Source: Buttiauxella agrestis ATCC 33320 (GTDB lineage Bacteria; Pseudomonadota; Gammaproteobacteria; Enterobacterales; Enterobacteriaceae). Taken from it: 49,993 bases of DNA. The stretch's first letter is position 1; every line of letters begins with the position of its first letter. The notes beneath the pieces are model-generated. The model had not been told where the DNA came from, ran no database searches, and was given only the letters and a program-made list of their open reading frames with translations. Positions 15,477 through 25,694 of the stretch are shown piece after piece. The position numbers and the translations under genes are program-made. The DNA lies in the NCBI RefSeq assembly GCF_000735355.1, contig NZ_JMPI01000033.1, positions 1 through 49,993 of the forward strand. The letters are read 5' to 3'.

Positions 15477-16184
15477 TCATCCACGCCACTGCTTATTCAC
15501 CAAAATGGTCGAAAAATACGGCAGCTTTTGATCGTCCGGCACCTCTTCCAGGTTCCGCCAGCATTGCTCGCCCGGCAGTGTCGCTTCCGCCATTAACACC
15601 GAGTGTTGGATGATTCCAAGGTGTTGCAGCAGCGCTTTGATTTGCGCGAAACGGCCATACACTTTCATCAGCACCACGCAGTCATGGGCGCGTAATGCTT
15701 CGCTCAATGCCTGATGTGATGCGGTGCACGACATCACCGCCAATGACTGTTGTTCCATCGCCAGCGGCAACTGCGCTCGCGAAGCAATCGCGGCAAACGA
15801 GGTCACACCGGGGACGATTTCGAGCCATTCTGGGTTGCCGATTCGCGCAAGCAAAAACACCCAGGTGCTGAACAGCATGGAATCACCGAGCGTGATAAAC
15901 CCGACCTGCTTGCCCTGCTCCACTTCATGCGTAAGCGCCGCCGCGGTTTCATCCCACACCACCGCTTTTTCGTCGTTATCCGCGCTCATCGGGAAGTGAC
16001 AGGTGCGTATTTCGGTAGTTTCACTGAGGTATTCACGCACGATGGACAGCGCCAGGCTGTCGCCGCCTTTGCGCCCTGCCGGGGCATACAGCACATCGAG
16101 TTTGGCAATTATGCGCGCCGCACGAACGGTGATCAGGTCGCTGGCGCCAGGGCCAGTACCGAGGGCATATAAACGGCCACTCAT
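15477..16184 (-). CDS. cbiL: Cobalt-precorrin-2 C20-methyltransferase CbiL
   Basis: A 235-residue SAM-dependent methyltransferase of the tetrapyrrole family; it adds the C20 methyl group to cobalt-sirohydrochlorin. MSGRLYALGTGPGASDLITVRA carries the SAM-binding GxGxG-type loop, and GRKGGDSLALSI and FITLGDSMLFSTW (SAM site) follow. I start at ATG 16184, overlapping the cbiK stop (ATGA); the longer in-frame start at 16277 would lie inside cbiK and precede the conserved fold. It precedes the REP cluster. Confidence 0.95.
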   Translation of the reverse strand: MSGRLYALGTGPGASDLITVRAARIIAKLDVLYAPAGRKGGDSLALSIVREYLSETTEIRTCHFPMSADNDEKAVVWDETAAALTHEVEQGKQVGFITLGDSMLFSTWVFLLARIGNPEWLEIVPGVTSFAAIASRAQLPLAMEQQSLAVMSCTASHQALSEALRAHDCVVLMKVYGRFAQIKALLQHLGIIQHSVLMAEATLPGEQCWRNLEEVPDDQKLPYFSTILVNKQWRG

Positions 16185-16975
16185 GCCGCTACCTCTGGTG
16201 TTTTTTCCAGCGCACGCTGCAAATGGTTGACGAACATCGCGCGAATTTGTGGGTTTTCTCCCAGACCTTGCAACCACGGCTGCGCTTCGATGCCCGCTTC
16301 CTGCAACTGCGTCTTCCAGGAGTCTTCTTCGTCTGACGCCATGTCATTAATCGCGTGATCGCCTGCGACTAACATCAGCGGCATTAGGTGGACTTTGCGC
16401 ACGTTTTCTTGCTGCAAGCCGCGCACGATAAGGTCGATTTCCGGGTAGCTTTCCACTGCACCCACTCGCGCGGGAATCTGGCGTGCCGCCATTAAATGAT
16501 CGAGGCAGGCATAGGCAGAAAACGCATGGTGGCTGGCACCGTGGCCCATAAACACCACGCGTTCGTCCGCTGCAAGCGCAGGCATCTGGCTTTGCAGTGC
16601 GTTAAGCAACAGGTCGTAATCGTTGAAATCACTTAGCAACGCCGTGCCTAACGCCAGGCGCTGGAACAAGTGACTGTGGGCCTGCACTTCGCGGGAGATT
16701 TTTTCGTATTCGTCGCCATTAATCACATGCAGAGATTGCACGGCGACATCCTGATAACCCATTGCCGCGAGGCGCTGTAACGCCTGAGCCGGTGAGTCAA
16801 TTTCCAGGTTATCGCGGTTTTTCAACTTGCGAATAATCATGCCAGAGGTAAAAGCGCGGAAGCGGTCACGGTCGGCAAACGCGCGGCTGAGTTCCTCTTC
16901 ACAGGCAACAATATTTTTGGCACAGGTGTCGTGGTAACTGGTGCCAAAACTGATCACTAACAGGGCTTTTTTCAT
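16181..16975 (-). CDS. cbiK: Anaerobic cobalt chelatase CbiK
   Basis: A 264-residue class II chelatase that inserts Co2+ into sirohydrochlorin, the first committed step of anaerobic B12 synthesis. MKKALLVISFGTSYHDTC is the family N-terminus. MGHGASHHAFSAY (about 143-155) and LVAGDHAINDM (about 203-213) hold the two metal-binding histidines. Length equals the Salmonella protein. It starts one base after cbiJ ends. Confidence 0.97.
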   Translation of the reverse strand: MKKALLVISFGTSYHDTCAKNIVACEEELSRAFADRDRFRAFTSGMIIRKLKNRDNLEIDSPAQALQRLAAMGYQDVAVQSLHVINGDEYEKISREVQAHSHLFQRLALGTALLSDFNDYDLLLNALQSQMPALAADERVVFMGHGASHHAFSAYACLDHLMAARQIPARVGAVESYPEIDLIVRGLQQENVRKVHLMPLMLVAGDHAINDMASDEEDSWKTQLQEAGIEAQPWLQGLGENPQIRAMFVNHLQRALEKTPEVAA

Positions 16976-17817
16976 TATTTTCTCTCTTGCAGCCAGCGCG
17001 TTACGCGGCGGCTCACATCTTCACGGCTTTCAAGTAATTCAGGGCCACTCACCAGCGGTTGCGGGCGCGTCACCACTACGCAAGGAATGCCTCGTGCCAG
17101 CGCGGGATTGACCTTGTCGAGATAGCCACCTTCTGCCCCGGACTCTTTGGTTATCACCACATCTGGCGAGCAAAAGTCATAGGTGGCGGCGTTGAACTCG
17201 GCACTAAACGGGCCGCGTAGCGCGATGATATTGTCCACTCCCAGCCCTAACACTTCGCATTCGGCAATCACTTCGCTTGTGGGCAGCACGCGTGCCAGCA
17301 GCGTTTTACCCGGCAGACCTTGCTGATACGCGGCAAGCTCTTTGCTGCCGGTGGTCAGCAATACGCGTGGGCCAAATTTCTGCGCCACGGTGCAGGCGGC
17401 TTGCAGGTTCGCCACTTTGTGCAGCAGCGGATGCTCCAGGTCATGAAGTTCGCTGCGGCGCTGGTAGCGGCTGAGCGTTACACCCACGGCTTCGCAGGCG
17501 CGGCTAATATGTTGGCTAAGCAATTCCGCATAGGGATGCGAGGCATCAATCACCCAGTTCACGGCATTGCTCACCAGCCAGTCTGCGATTCCATCGGTAT
17601 CAATACGCCCGACGCGAATCTGCCCGCCGATCTTTCCCGCCAGTGCTTCCCCCACCGCCGTTGCCACCGAAAGCGTGTACGAAATGCGGTGTTCATCGAG
17701 GATCTGGCAGATAAACCGCGCATCGCTGGTGCCGCCGAAGACCAAAACCGCTCCAGAGGACATCGTGTCGGATGACACTTCGCTTATCCGACCTACGGGA
17801 GCGAGAAGTTCACTCAC
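16975..17817 (-). CDS. cbiJ: Cobalt-precorrin-6A reductase CbiJ (start uncertain, REP in N-terminus)
   Basis: NAD(P)H-dependent reductase of the corrin ring. The conserved fold starts SSGAVLVFGGTSDARFICQ, preceded by ATG 17763, and includes DASHPYAELLSQH (about 90-102) and VLLTTGSKEL. Two starts are possible. GTG 17817 overlaps the cbiH stop (GTGA) and gives 280 residues, the first 18 encoded partly by a REP element. ATG 17763 gives 262 residues but has only REP sequence and no visible ribosome-binding site upstream. The coupled GTG start explains translation best; 262 residues fits the family better. Confidence 0.93.
   Translation of the reverse strand: MSELLAPVGRISEVSSDTMSSGAVLVFGGTSDARFICQILDEHRISYTLSVATAVGEALAGKIGGQIRVGRIDTDGIADWLVSNAVNWVIDASHPYAELLSQHISRACEAVGVTLSRYQRRSELHDLEHPLLHKVANLQAACTVAQKFGPRVLLTTGSKELAAYQQGLPGKTLLARVLPTSEVIAECEVLGLGVDNIIALRGPFSAEFNAATYDFCSPDVVITKESGAEGGYLDKVNPALARGIPCVVVTRPQPLVSGPELLESREDVSRRVTRWLQERK
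17763..17801. repeat. REP unit at the cbiH-cbiJ junction
   Basis: GTCGGATGACACTTCGCTTATCCGAC followed by CTACGGG matches the REP units at 15354-15472. It lies between the overlapped cbiH stop/GTG and ATG 17763 of cbiJ, and is open in the cbiJ frame. Confidence 0.85.
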
Positions 17818-18539
17818 AGCTCGTAGCCTCGTGGGGTGATCATCAGACCATCGCGCACAAAAGTGGTCTTGTTGCCGACAATCACCAGGCTGGTCATATC
17901 GACCGGTTCAAAGTCCATTTCGCCAAAAGTGGTCAACCATTTCTGCTCTTTCTTACGTCCGGCGGCTTTCACCACACCGACCGGCGTTTGCGGGTTGGTA
18001 AACTCACGCATCAATTCGAAGGCACGCGCCAGATGGCCTTCGCGGCCACGGCTGCGCGGGTTGTAGAAGCAGATAACAAAATCGGCCGAGGCCGCAGCGA
18101 TAATGCGTTTTTCAATCACCGGCCATGGCGTCAGCAAATCGCTGAGGCTGATATGACAAAAGTCATGCATCAGTGGCGCACCCAACAACGATGCGGCGGC
18201 AATACTGGCAGTAATGCCCGCCACCAGCCGCACTTCGATATCGAGTTGTTGCGAAGTCACCAGCTCCAGCACCAGGCCTGCCATGCCGTAAATGCCTGCA
18301 TCGCCGCTGCTAATGAGCGCCACTTTGTGCCCGGCCTGCGCCAGTTCGATGGCGGTCTGGCAGCGTTCAATCTCTTTGCACATTCCGGTTTTGATGACCT
18401 GCTTATCGCCCGTTAACGGCTTGACCAGGTGGGTATAGGTTTTATAGCCGACGACAATTTCAGCCTCTTGCAGGGCGGCAATCGCCTCCTGCGTCATCAT
18501 GGCAAAACTTCCAGGGCCAATGCCGATTACCGTTAACAT
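17814..18539 (-). CDS. cbiH: Cobalt-precorrin-3 C17-methyltransferase CbiH
   Basis: A 241-residue SAM-dependent methyltransferase that also closes the ring-contraction delta-lactone. [19 protein letters not shown] is the SAM loop; KVALISSGDAGIYGMAGLVLE (about 93-113) and FVICFYNPRSRGREGHLARAF are family hallmarks. It starts within the last bases of cbiG (7-base overlap). Confidence 0.96.
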   Translation of the reverse strand: MLTVIGIGPGSFAMMTQEAIAALQEAEIVVGYKTYTHLVKPLTGDKQVIKTGMCKEIERCQTAIELAQAGHKVALISSGDAGIYGMAGLVLELVTSQQLDIEVRLVAGITASIAAASLLGAPLMHDFCHISLSDLLTPWPVIEKRIIAAASADFVICFYNPRSRGREGHLARAFELMREFTNPQTPVGVVKAAGRKKEQKWLTTFGEMDFEPVDMTSLVIVGNKTTFVRDGLMITPRGYEL

Positions 18540-19594
18540 CTGTCTGAAACTCCTAAAGTTATGGTGACACCCTGCTGTTTCAGGGTGCTACCCACCAGCT
18601 TGCCGTCGCTCATCAGCCACGCAGCCGGTTGTGAGACGCTGCCAACACCAATGGTGTCGCGCACGAATTCCGATACCGGAAAGCGCTGTTCGTGTTCGCT
18701 CAGTTGGTCAACGCTAAAAATTTTGAAGGGAACCTGATGCTTTTCCGCCAGTGCCAGCAGCGCCGTTTCATCCTGTTTAAGGGTGACGCTGCCGATAGCA
18801 CACAAGGCCAGCGGGTCAAAATGGTTGTCTGCCAGTTGCTGATTTAACAGTTCGCTGACGATTTGCGGCGGGGTATCACGGCGACAGCCCATCCCCGCCA
18901 TCACGCGCTTTGGCACCAGCTTAAACAGCGGAATATTAAGCTCTGCCAGTTCGGCGCGCAGCGTGACGCACACCAGCGCATCCAGCTCTGGCAGCGCATC
19001 AAGGCTATTGACCGGGATAAAACCGCGGGTGTCGTAAAGCCCGGCAGTCTTCGAAAAATCGGTATCCCACCACAGGCCAACGCGCTGCTTGCTCACCAGC
19101 ATTTGATTAACGGTTTTCACCGCGAGACGGAAATCTTTCATAGTGGCATCAAGATTTGCCGCCAGCGTATCGAGTGCCGCCAGTTGGTTAACATCAGTTG
19201 CGGTGGTGATCACCGGGTCGGCATCTAAAATGCCCGCTAGCTGACGAGTGAGTTCGTTCGCCCCACCGAGATGCCCGGAAAGCAAGCTGATGACGTGCTC
19301 GCCGCGCTCGTCCATCACCACCACCGCCGGGTCATGTAATTTGTCGTTTACCCAGGGCGCGATCACGCGCACCACGATCCCCGTCGCGGCGATAAAAACC
19401 AGCGCGGAATATTGGCTAAATGCCTGTTCTACCGTTTGCGCAAAGCTTTCCCCAAACGGGATAAAACCCGGTTGCAGCAGTTTTTCACTGGTAAAACAGG
19501 TGAGCGGCAGCGCCGTTTGCAGGCGCTGAGCCAGCGCCACGCCGCCGGGCGTCAGGCAAAATAGGGCAATCGACTCAGGCTTTGCGGTATTCAT
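18533..19594 (-). CDS. cbiG: Cobalt-precorrin-5A hydrolase CbiG
   Basis: A 353-residue protein that opens the delta-lactone and releases acetaldehyde in the anaerobic pathway. Segments [18 protein letters not shown] (about 62-79) and [20 protein letters not shown] (about 96-115) are characteristic, and the C-terminal domain starts about [14 protein letters not shown] start at ATG 19594, which overlaps cbiF by 20 bases; an earlier in-frame ATG (19642) lies deep in cbiF and precedes non-conserved sequence. Confidence 0.95.
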   Translation of the reverse strand: MNTAKPESIALFCLTPGGVALAQRLQTALPLTCFTSEKLLQPGFIPFGESFAQTVEQAFSQYSALVFIAATGIVVRVIAPWVNDKLHDPAVVVMDERGEHVISLLSGHLGGANELTRQLAGILDADPVITTATDVNQLAALDTLAANLDATMKDFRLAVKTVNQMLVSKQRVGLWWDTDFSKTAGLYDTRGFIPVNSLDALPELDALVCVTLRAELAELNIPLFKLVPKRVMAGMGCRRDTPPQIVSELLNQQLADNHFDPLALCAIGSVTLKQDETALLALAEKHQVPFKIFSVDQLSEHEQRFPVSEFVRDTIGVGSVSQPAAWLMSDGKLVGSTLKQQGVTITLGVSDRC

Positions 19595-20348
19595 GGCTGA
19601 ATCCTGCGTCGTAGAGTTTTGAGTAGTGATACTCCTCGCCAAGAAACGCGCCGACCATAATCAGCGCGGTTTTGCGGATCCCCGCCTCGCGCACTTTGTC
19701 GGCGATGTCAGCCAGGGTGCCGCGTAATTCCTGGCAGTCCGGCCACGTGGCTTTGTAAACCACAGCAACCGGCGTATCGGCGGGATAACCGCCTTCAATC
19801 AGCCGTTCCGCCACGCGGTTAATGCGCTGCACGGAGAGGAAAATCGCCATAGAAGTCTGGTGACGGGCGAAAGATTCAAGTTGTTCGAGCGGCGGCATCG
19901 GCGTGCGGCCTTCGATGCGCGTGATAATCAGGCTTTGTGAGACTTCCGGGACGGTATATTCCACCCCCAGTTGCGCGGCAGCGCCCAAAAAGGCACTGAC
20001 GCCCGGCACTGAAACGTAGCCGATACCGAGCCTGGTGAGCATTTCGCCCTGTTCACGAATCGAGCCATAAAGGGAGAGATCGCCCGTTTGCAGACGCACC
20101 ACCAGCTTCCCGGCTTTCACGCCGTTTTCCATCAGTTCGATAATTTGCTCAAGGTTGAGCGCGGCGCTGTCATGGCATTCGGTGCCCGCCTGGCAATAAT
20201 CGAGCAGCTCAGGATTAATCAGCGATCCGGCGTAGATAACCACTTGTGCCTGTTGCAGCACGCGGTAGCCTTTGAGGGTGATAAGCTCTTTATCGCCCGG
20301 CCCTGCCCCCACAAACCAGACTTTGCGGGTATCAAATAAATCATTCAT
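19575..20348 (-). CDS. cbiF: Cobalt-precorrin-4 C11-methyltransferase CbiF
   Basis: A 257-residue SAM-dependent methyltransferase. [20 protein letters not shown] is the N-terminal SAM loop, [16 protein letters not shown] the GD-SxYG site, and [27 protein letters not shown] the family signature. It overlaps cbiT by eight bases at its start. Confidence 0.97.
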   Translation of the reverse strand: MNDLFDTRKVWFVGAGPGDKELITLKGYRVLQQAQVVIYAGSLINPELLDYCQAGTECHDSAALNLEQIIELMENGVKAGKLVVRLQTGDLSLYGSIREQGEMLTRLGIGYVSVPGVSAFLGAAAQLGVEYTVPEVSQSLIITRIEGRTPMPPLEQLESFARHQTSMAIFLSVQRINRVAERLIEGGYPADTPVAVVYKATWPDCQELRGTLADIADKVREAGIRKTALIMVGAFLGEEYHYSKLYDAGFSHEYRKA

Positions 20349-20910
20349 GGCGTTGTTCCTTCAGGCACGAAATCAGATAAGTGGGATTGTTCGGTTTGAA
20401 ATAGTGGCCGCTGCCAAGCTTTGCCAGCGTGGAAACTTGCAGTTGCAGGCAATCGAAATCGCCAATTGCGCACTGTTCAAGGTGAGTTAGCGCGCAGGTT
20501 AAATTTTCGAGCAGGATAAAGGTCATCACCAGCCGTCCGCCGGGGTGCAAATGCGCCAGCGACCAGTCGATAAGTTCGGTGAGTTGCCCGCCGCTGCCGC
20601 CGATGAACACCGCGTCAGCTATGACATCCAGATCCACTGGCGCGTACGCGCTGATAATGTCCACGTTCGGGCAGGCAAAAATTTCGCGGTTTTCTGCCAT
20701 TAAGGCCAGCGCGTCGGGGTTGCGTTCAATCGCCGTGACGCGTAGCTGTGGGTAGCGTATCGCCGCCTCAAGCGAAACGCTGCCCGTTCCTGCGCCGATG
20801 TCGATAAAGTGTCGAGCATTCTGAAGCTGCAAACGATCCAGCGCCTGAGTGCGCACCACTTCTTTGGTCATCGGCACGCGTGCGCCGCGTAAAAACAGAT
20901 CATCTTTCAT
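20341..20910 (-). CDS. cbiT: Cobalt-precorrin-6B C15-methyltransferase (decarboxylating) CbiT
   Basis: A 189-residue class I (Rossmann) methyltransferase; it methylates C15 and decarboxylates the C12 acetate, working with CbiE on C5. The SAM motif is [16 protein letters not shown] (about 37-52), with [11 protein letters not shown] as motif II and [11 protein letters not shown] as motif IV. It overlaps cbiE by 11 bases. In some bacteria CbiE and CbiT are fused as CobL; here they are separate. Confidence 0.96.
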   Translation of the reverse strand: MKDDLFLRGARVPMTKEVVRTQALDRLQLQNARHFIDIGAGTGSVSLEAAIRYPQLRVTAIERNPDALALMAENREIFACPNVDIISAYAPVDLDVIADAVFIGGSGGQLTELIDWSLAHLHPGGRLVMTFILLENLTCALTHLEQCAIGDFDCLQLQVSTLAKLGSGHYFKPNNPTYLISCLKEQRHE

Positions 20911-21502
20911 TGAGAATAAGCACCACGTTCATCGCATAAGAGTGCGCCACGTCAGCGGCTCGCAGGCGGTGGATTCGTTCATTAGCAGACGAAAGGTTTT
21001 CGCCAATAATGAAAACAGGATTGAGGCCACGCGTCAGCATGGCCTGGGCGATGGCATAGGGATTGATGATTTGGTCAGTCACCATCGCCACTTTTTGATG
21101 CGCCGCGATGGCATTAAAATCGGGCTCGCGCCCGTGGCTGCTGGTTATCCATAAGTCATTCATATCTACCGCCGCTTTGGCGCACAGATATTGAATCGAG
21201 CTAATGCCGGGGATGATGCGCAGTTCTGCGGGTGAGAAATTCGCCGCCAAAAGTTTGCCGATGCCATAAATCAGCGGGTCGCCCGAGGCCAATACCACCA
21301 CTCGTTCAGTGATGCGCTCACGCAACCAGTCGATTAAGCCGTCGAGGTCGCTATCCAACAGCCGCGTTTGTGCGTTGCCGTGCGCAAACAAAGCCAGCTG
21401 GCGTGCGCCACCGACCAGAATCTGCGCGTCGTTAATAGCGGCTTGCGCCTGAAGCGTCAGCATGTGCGCAGCGCCTGGGCCAATTCCAACGACGGTCAGC
21501 AT
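20900..21502 (-). CDS. cbiE: Cobalt-precorrin-7 C5-methyltransferase CbiE
   Basis: A 200-residue SAM-dependent methyltransferase of the corrin family: [19 protein letters not shown] as the SAM loop, [17 protein letters not shown] as the GDP site, [15 protein letters not shown] and SSHGREPDF further on. It overlaps cbiD by seven bases and is followed by CbiT, its functional partner. Confidence 0.96.
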   Translation of the reverse strand: MLTVVGIGPGAAHMLTLQAQAAINDAQILVGGARQLALFAHGNAQTRLLDSDLDGLIDWLRERITERVVVLASGDPLIYGIGKLLAANFSPAELRIIPGISSIQYLCAKAAVDMNDLWITSSHGREPDFNAIAAHQKVAMVTDQIINPYAIAQAMLTRGLNPVFIIGENLSSANERIHRLRAADVAHSYAMNVVLILNER

Positions 21503-22644
21503 CGCTTTTCTCCAGCAAAATCCTGAGCAATTTCTGCCACCGGGCGGCTACTGCCTAAAACCTGGTTATCAAACGAGAATAAAATGGCGTCGCACTTAGG
21601 CGGGGATTGGGTGAAACGCAGCATCTCAGCAACACGCTCACAGATGCGGATTGCCAGACGTTCAAACACGCCCATCCAGCCTTGCTCAGCGATGATTTCA
21701 AGTGCCGCTTCAGTGGTGTCGCACTGGCTTACGGCTTCCAGCAACGAAAACGGCGCGCCCATTAATGCCAGGTGCGCGACCAGCGTTTCCATGCGCCCAT
21801 CGGCAATATGGCTATGGGTGTGGAAAATCCCGGCGGCGACTTTCACCAGTTTGCCGGGGTGGCCAATCAAAACGATGTGGCGATATTCGAGACGCACCGC
21901 TTCCTGAATCATGTAGCCGACGAAGTTGCTCATCGTCACCACGCATTCACTGTCCAAATCGAGTTGCTCGCGGACAAAACGTTCACCGTGGTTGCCAGGC
22001 ACCAGGATAACTTTATCCAGCCCGGCGGCGCGTTTCATTTCCAGCTCCAGCGCCAGCGAGCGCTTCCAACTCTCTTCGGACATCGGCATCACAATGCCGG
22101 TGGTGCCGATAATCGAAATGCCGCCCAAAATACCGAGCCGATGGTTGTAGGTTTTCTTTGCCCGCTCTTCACCTTCCGGGGCAAAGATTTCGATATCCGC
22201 GCCCCGTTCTACGCCGATCACTTCACGTACCGCCGCTTCGATGGTTTGACGGGGCGTGCGGTTAATCGCCGAGTCGCCAATAGGCAAACCGATACCTTTG
22301 CGCGTCACTTTGCCCACGCCGATGCCGCCGCGCAGCGTGATAGCGCCGCTGTCATTAAGCTGCACACGGGCAAAAATCAGCATCCCGTGGGTGGCGTCCA
22401 CGTCATCGCCACCGTCTTTGCGGATCGCGGCGGTTGCCTGCTGGCCTTCAATCATCGGCATTTCGACATTGAGATGCAGCGTGACACCGGAAGGTGTAAT
22501 GATCGAAACCTGGTCGATAACGTGCTGGCGCAGCACCATCAACGCCGCGACTTTTGCCGCCGCGGTGGCACACGATCCGGTGGTGTAACCTTTGCGATAC
22601 GCCTTGCCTTTATGCCAGACGCAATCGGCTTGCGGCTCGCTCAC
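21496..22644 (-). CDS. cbiD: Cobalt-precorrin-5B C1-methyltransferase CbiD
   Basis: A 382-residue methyltransferase with its own fold, unlike the other Cbi methylases. [19 protein letters not shown] near the N-terminus, [27 protein letters not shown] (about 105-131) and [13 protein letters not shown] in the middle are invariant CbiD sequences. The start is GTG, overlapping the cbiC stop (GTGA), so translation is coupled. Confidence 0.96.
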   Translation of the reverse strand: MSEPQADCVWHKGKAYRKGYTTGSCATAAAKVAALMVLRQHVIDQVSIITPSGVTLHLNVEMPMIEGQQATAAIRKDGGDDVDATHGMLIFARVQLNDSGAITLRGGIGVGKVTRKGIGLPIGDSAINRTPRQTIEAAVREVIGVERGADIEIFAPEGEERAKKTYNHRLGILGGISIIGTTGIVMPMSEESWKRSLALELEMKRAAGLDKVILVPGNHGERFVREQLDLDSECVVTMSNFVGYMIQEAVRLEYRHIVLIGHPGKLVKVAAGIFHTHSHIADGRMETLVAHLALMGAPFSLLEAVSQCDTTEAALEIIAEQGWMGVFERLAIRICERVAEMLRFTQSPPKCDAILFSFDNQVLGSSRPVAEIAQDFAGEKRC

Positions 22645-23273
22645 GCCGACTCCTTCAGGCGGTAAAGCAATGCGTTAACAATGGCGGCGGCAACGTTGCT
22701 GCCCCCTTTGCGTCCGCGCGCCGCAATGGCTGGCAGGCCGCTTTCAACTAACGCTTCTTTAGATTCTTCGGCACCGACAAACCCGACCGGCACACCGATC
22801 ACGGCAGCAGGTTTCGCCCCTTTTTCCAGCAGGCGGAATAGCGCAGTGGGGGCGTTACCGAAAACAAAAATCTTTTCACCTTCTTCCTGCAAGGCGACAT
22901 CCACCGCCGCCATCGAACGGGTCACGCCCTGCTCTTTGGCAAGCGCCACGACGCGCGGGTCGCTGATATAGCAGCGATAACTGCAACCAAATTGCTCCAA
23001 TACCGTTTTGTTGATACCGGACAACGCCATCGTCGTGTCGGTGTACAACGTGCAACCGCGCTGCAAACTTTTGCTAAGTTGTTCAATGACATCAGGCGAG
23101 AACCACAGAATATCCAGCCACTCGAAATCGGCCGTGGTGTGAATAACGCGCTTGATCATCGCCTCCTGAATAGCGTCGTTGAAACGATAGTCCGGGTGCT
23201 CGGCGGCAATAATGTCGCTGATGATTTCAAAACTATGCTGTTCAATCAGCTGTGGTTGTTGCAGGTAATTCAT
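22641..23273 (-). CDS. cbiC: Cobalt-precorrin-8 methylmutase CbiC
   Basis: A 210-residue isomerase that moves the C11 methyl group to C12, giving cobyrinate. Conserved parts are [11 protein letters not shown] (about 43-53) with the catalytic histidine, GKSLQRG-like [30 protein letters not shown] and [14 protein letters not shown]. Length matches Salmonella CbiC (210). It begins nine bases after cbiB ends. Confidence 0.97.
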   Translation of the reverse strand: MNYLQQPQLIEQHSFEIISDIIAAEHPDYRFNDAIQEAMIKRVIHTTADFEWLDILWFSPDVIEQLSKSLQRGCTLYTDTTMALSGINKTVLEQFGCSYRCYISDPRVVALAKEQGVTRSMAAVDVALQEEGEKIFVFGNAPTALFRLLEKGAKPAAVIGVPVGFVGAEESKEALVESGLPAIAARGRKGGSNVAAAIVNALLYRLKESA

Positions 23274-23282
23274 CGTGAGTCC

Positions 23283-24242
23283 TTAAGCTATGCCCAATGC
23301 GAGAGTGCGCAGTGCGGCAAACAGCAGCAAAGCGAGCAGTGAAGCCAGCATCATGAGCGAAATGGTGCGGGGAATGTCTTCAAGCGCGATGCCGCGTTGC
23401 TCATCGCCAATCCAGGGTTTCTCTACCCGTTCGCCAAAATAGGTATTGGGACCGCCGAGCCGGATGCCTAACGCACCCGCGACCGTTGCCTCAGGCCAGG
23501 CGCAATTCGGGCTGCTGTGCTGATAGCGATCGCGCCAGCCGATACGAAATGCCTGGCGATGATTCGCGCCTAAGCAAAAGGCCGCGATGGCGAGAAGCAG
23601 CCAGCTCAGGCGGGCGGGAATAAAGTTGGCGGCATCGTCGAGTTTCGCGCTGACAAAACCGATGGCGCGGTATTTTTGCGTTTTGTAGCCCACCATCGAA
23701 TCCAGGGTGTTGATCGCTTTGTAGGCCATGGCTAACGGTGCGCCGCCAATCATCAGGAAAAACAACGGCGCAATGACGCCATCGACGCTGTTTTCCGCCA
23801 CGGTTTCCACTACAGCTCGGGTGATTTGCGGGCGTTCCAGTTGCGAGGTATCGCGCCCGACAATCCACGAGAGTTTTTCGCGACTCTGCTCAAGCGTGCC
23901 ATTTTTCAGGGCGCGGTAGACCTCAAGCGCGGCATCGCTCAGGCAACGCGCAGCCAGCACGGTGTAAATCATCCACACTTCGACCAGCCAGCCCAGCCAC
24001 GGATGCACGAGATTTGCGAGGTGCAATACCCCCCAACTCACGCCCCAGGTGATGCCAACCACCAACAGCCACAACACGCCGCCGCCGATTTTCAGTGCGC
24101 GGTCGCTTTTGCAGTATTGGCGGATGACACGCTGTAAACCGTTAATCAGATTGCCCATCCAGCGCACCGGATGCGGCCAGTTCTGTGGGTCGCCGAGCCA
24201 GTAATCCAGTAACCACGCAATACCCCATGCCAGTATCGTCAT
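23283..24242 (-). CDS. cbiB: Adenosylcobinamide-phosphate synthase CbiB
   Basis: A 319-residue polytopic membrane protein that attaches the aminopropanol(-phosphate) side chain to adenosylcobyric acid. MTILAWGIAWLLDYWLGDPQNWPHPVRWMG is the conserved N-terminus. IVGRDTSQL, ETVAENSVDGVIAPLFF and FGERVEKPWIG are family motifs. I start at ATG 24242, overlapping the cbiA stop (ATGA); a longer frame from 24380 lies inside cbiA. Its second substrate depends on L-threonine phosphate made by PduX, encoded 1.8 kb away. Confidence 0.96.
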   Translation of the reverse strand: MTILAWGIAWLLDYWLGDPQNWPHPVRWMGNLINGLQRVIRQYCKSDRALKIGGGVLWLLVVGITWGVSWGVLHLANLVHPWLGWLVEVWMIYTVLAARCLSDAALEVYRALKNGTLEQSREKLSWIVGRDTSQLERPQITRAVVETVAENSVDGVIAPLFFLMIGGAPLAMAYKAINTLDSMVGYKTQKYRAIGFVSAKLDDAANFIPARLSWLLLAIAAFCLGANHRQAFRIGWRDRYQHSSPNCAWPEATVAGALGIRLGGPNTYFGERVEKPWIGDEQRGIALEDIPRTISLMMLASLLALLLFAALRTLALGIA

Positions 24243-25621
24243 TGAGAGCGCCTCGCCAGTTTCAACCAGCGATTGAGCATTTCCGGGCGTTGCGCGAAAT
24301 GCACATGCAGGTAGCTGGCGAAAGTGGCCTCGTGTTGGAAACCACCCTGCCAGCGCGAAATCGCCACGCCATCGCGCCATTTGCAGCAGTCGAGGGCCGC
24401 CGGTAATGGGCCGCTGAAATCGGAGTAGTGAAATTCGTGGCCGCGCAGGGTTTCGCCTTTGCTTGCCAGCAAGGTGTCTTGTCGTGCGGTGGCTTCGCAG
24501 TAGCCAAACCGGGTCAGGCGTTTACCCATCTGACTGTGGCCAGGCAATACGCCGCACATAGCGTGAGTTTCCCCCTCGCCGTCGGTCAACGATTCGCCCA
24601 GATACATCAACCCGCCGCATTCGGCGTACAGCGGAATGCGGCGTTGATGGGCTTGTTTGAGGGATTCATGCATTTTGAAATTTGCGGCGAGCGTGGCGGC
24701 ATGCACTTCGGGATAACCGCCACCCAACCAGATCATCTGGCAATCGGGAACGGCGTTGTCATGAAGCGGGCTGAAACGCTGGATTTTCACTCCGGCCTGC
24801 TCGAGCATGTCGAGGTTATCCGGGTAATAAAAGTTAAAGGCTTCGTCTTCGGCCAGCGCGAGGGTTAATCCATCGGCTAAAGCCGCATCCGGTAAGGTCG
24901 GCGCTTTGCCCTCTGGCATTGAGTGAAGGCGCGATAACGCCAGCAGATGGTCGATGTTAACGGTTTCTTCGAGCTGTTTTGCGAGCTGTTGCCAGCGTTC
25001 GTCCTGAGGAAGGTTTTCTTGTGCCGGAACCAGGCCAAGATGGCGTGATGGCAATGCCACATCGGCCATGACCGGCACTCGCCCCAGCACGGGCAGACCG
25101 CAGTAACGGGTAATCACCTCGGCCAGCAACTGATAATGGCTATCACTATTGACGCGATTAAGGATGACGCCCGCGATGTTTAACGACGGGTCAAACCGCT
25201 GGAACCCCATAACCGTGGCGGCGATAGAGGTGGAGACTGCTTTGCCATCCACCAGCAAAATAACCGGGCAGCCGAGCTGCTTTGCCATTGCGGCGCTGCT
25301 GCAATAATTCGGGTCTGTGCCGTAGCCGTCATAAAGCCCCATCACGCCTTCGATAACCGCCACATCGGCCTGCTGCATTTGTTGGTTAAACAAACCATTG
25401 AGCGTGGAAGTAGGCAACATAAACGCATCGAGATTGCGCGAGGTCACGCCTGACACCGCACTGTGCCAGCCGCTATCGAGATAATCGGGGCCGATTTTGA
25501 AAGGTTGGACGCGCAGATGACGCGCCATTAAGGCGCGGAGCAGCCCAAGCGTGACGGTGGTTTTGCCACAGCCGCTGCTGGTGCCTGCAATGACGAATGC
25601 GTGTTTCGCTGCCCCTGCCAT
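24239..25621 (-). CDS. cbiA: Cobyrinate a,c-diamide synthase CbiA
   Basis: A 460-residue glutamine-dependent amidotransferase, the first gene of the operon. The N-terminal ATPase domain has AGTSSGCGKTTVTLGLLRAL (P-loop, about 12-31). The C-terminal glutaminase domain has IPLYAECGGLMYLGESL with the nucleophilic cysteine (about 334) and a final LHVHFAQRP histidine. It starts at ATG 25621 after AAGG, placed in a leader whose folding is linked to the upstream B12 riboswitch. Confidence 0.97.
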   Translation of the reverse strand: MAGAAKHAFVIAGTSSGCGKTTVTLGLLRALMARHLRVQPFKIGPDYLDSGWHSAVSGVTSRNLDAFMLPTSTLNGLFNQQMQQADVAVIEGVMGLYDGYGTDPNYCSSAAMAKQLGCPVILLVDGKAVSTSIAATVMGFQRFDPSLNIAGVILNRVNSDSHYQLLAEVITRYCGLPVLGRVPVMADVALPSRHLGLVPAQENLPQDERWQQLAKQLEETVNIDHLLALSRLHSMPEGKAPTLPDAALADGLTLALAEDEAFNFYYPDNLDMLEQAGVKIQRFSPLHDNAVPDCQMIWLGGGYPEVHAATLAANFKMHESLKQAHQRRIPLYAECGGLMYLGESLTDGEGETHAMCGVLPGHSQMGKRLTRFGYCEATARQDTLLASKGETLRGHEFHYSDFSGPLPAALDCCKWRDGVAISRWQGGFQHEATFASYLHVHFAQRPEMLNRWLKLARRSQ

Positions 25622-25690
25622 AGTTGCCTTATTACTTTCGGCAAAAAGCGGATGTCAGCACGTGCGTGCAGCCGGAAGCCGCACGCAACT
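25622..25690 (-). promoter_or_regulatory. Proposed expression platform of the cbi riboswitch (RBS-sequestering stem)
   Basis: In the cbiA leader, AGTTGC (25690-25685) can pair with GCAACT (25627-25622), which lies between the Shine-Dalgarno AAGG and the ATG. That helix would enclose a strong hairpin, 25664-25672 with 25678-25686. It would hide the ribosome-binding site, as expected for a translationally acting B12 riboswitch. Confidence 0.45.
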
Positions 25691-25694
25691 GATG

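Noticed and set aside
17772-18416. 214-codon rightward open frame opposite cbiH
   Set aside because: It lies fully opposite cbiH, starts inside a REP and shows no recognisable domain.
21772-22665. 297-codon rightward open frame opposite cbiD
   Set aside because: It is antisense to the well-conserved cbiD, has no ribosome-binding site and is His/Ala/Arg-rich as expected for the complement of a GC-rich gene.
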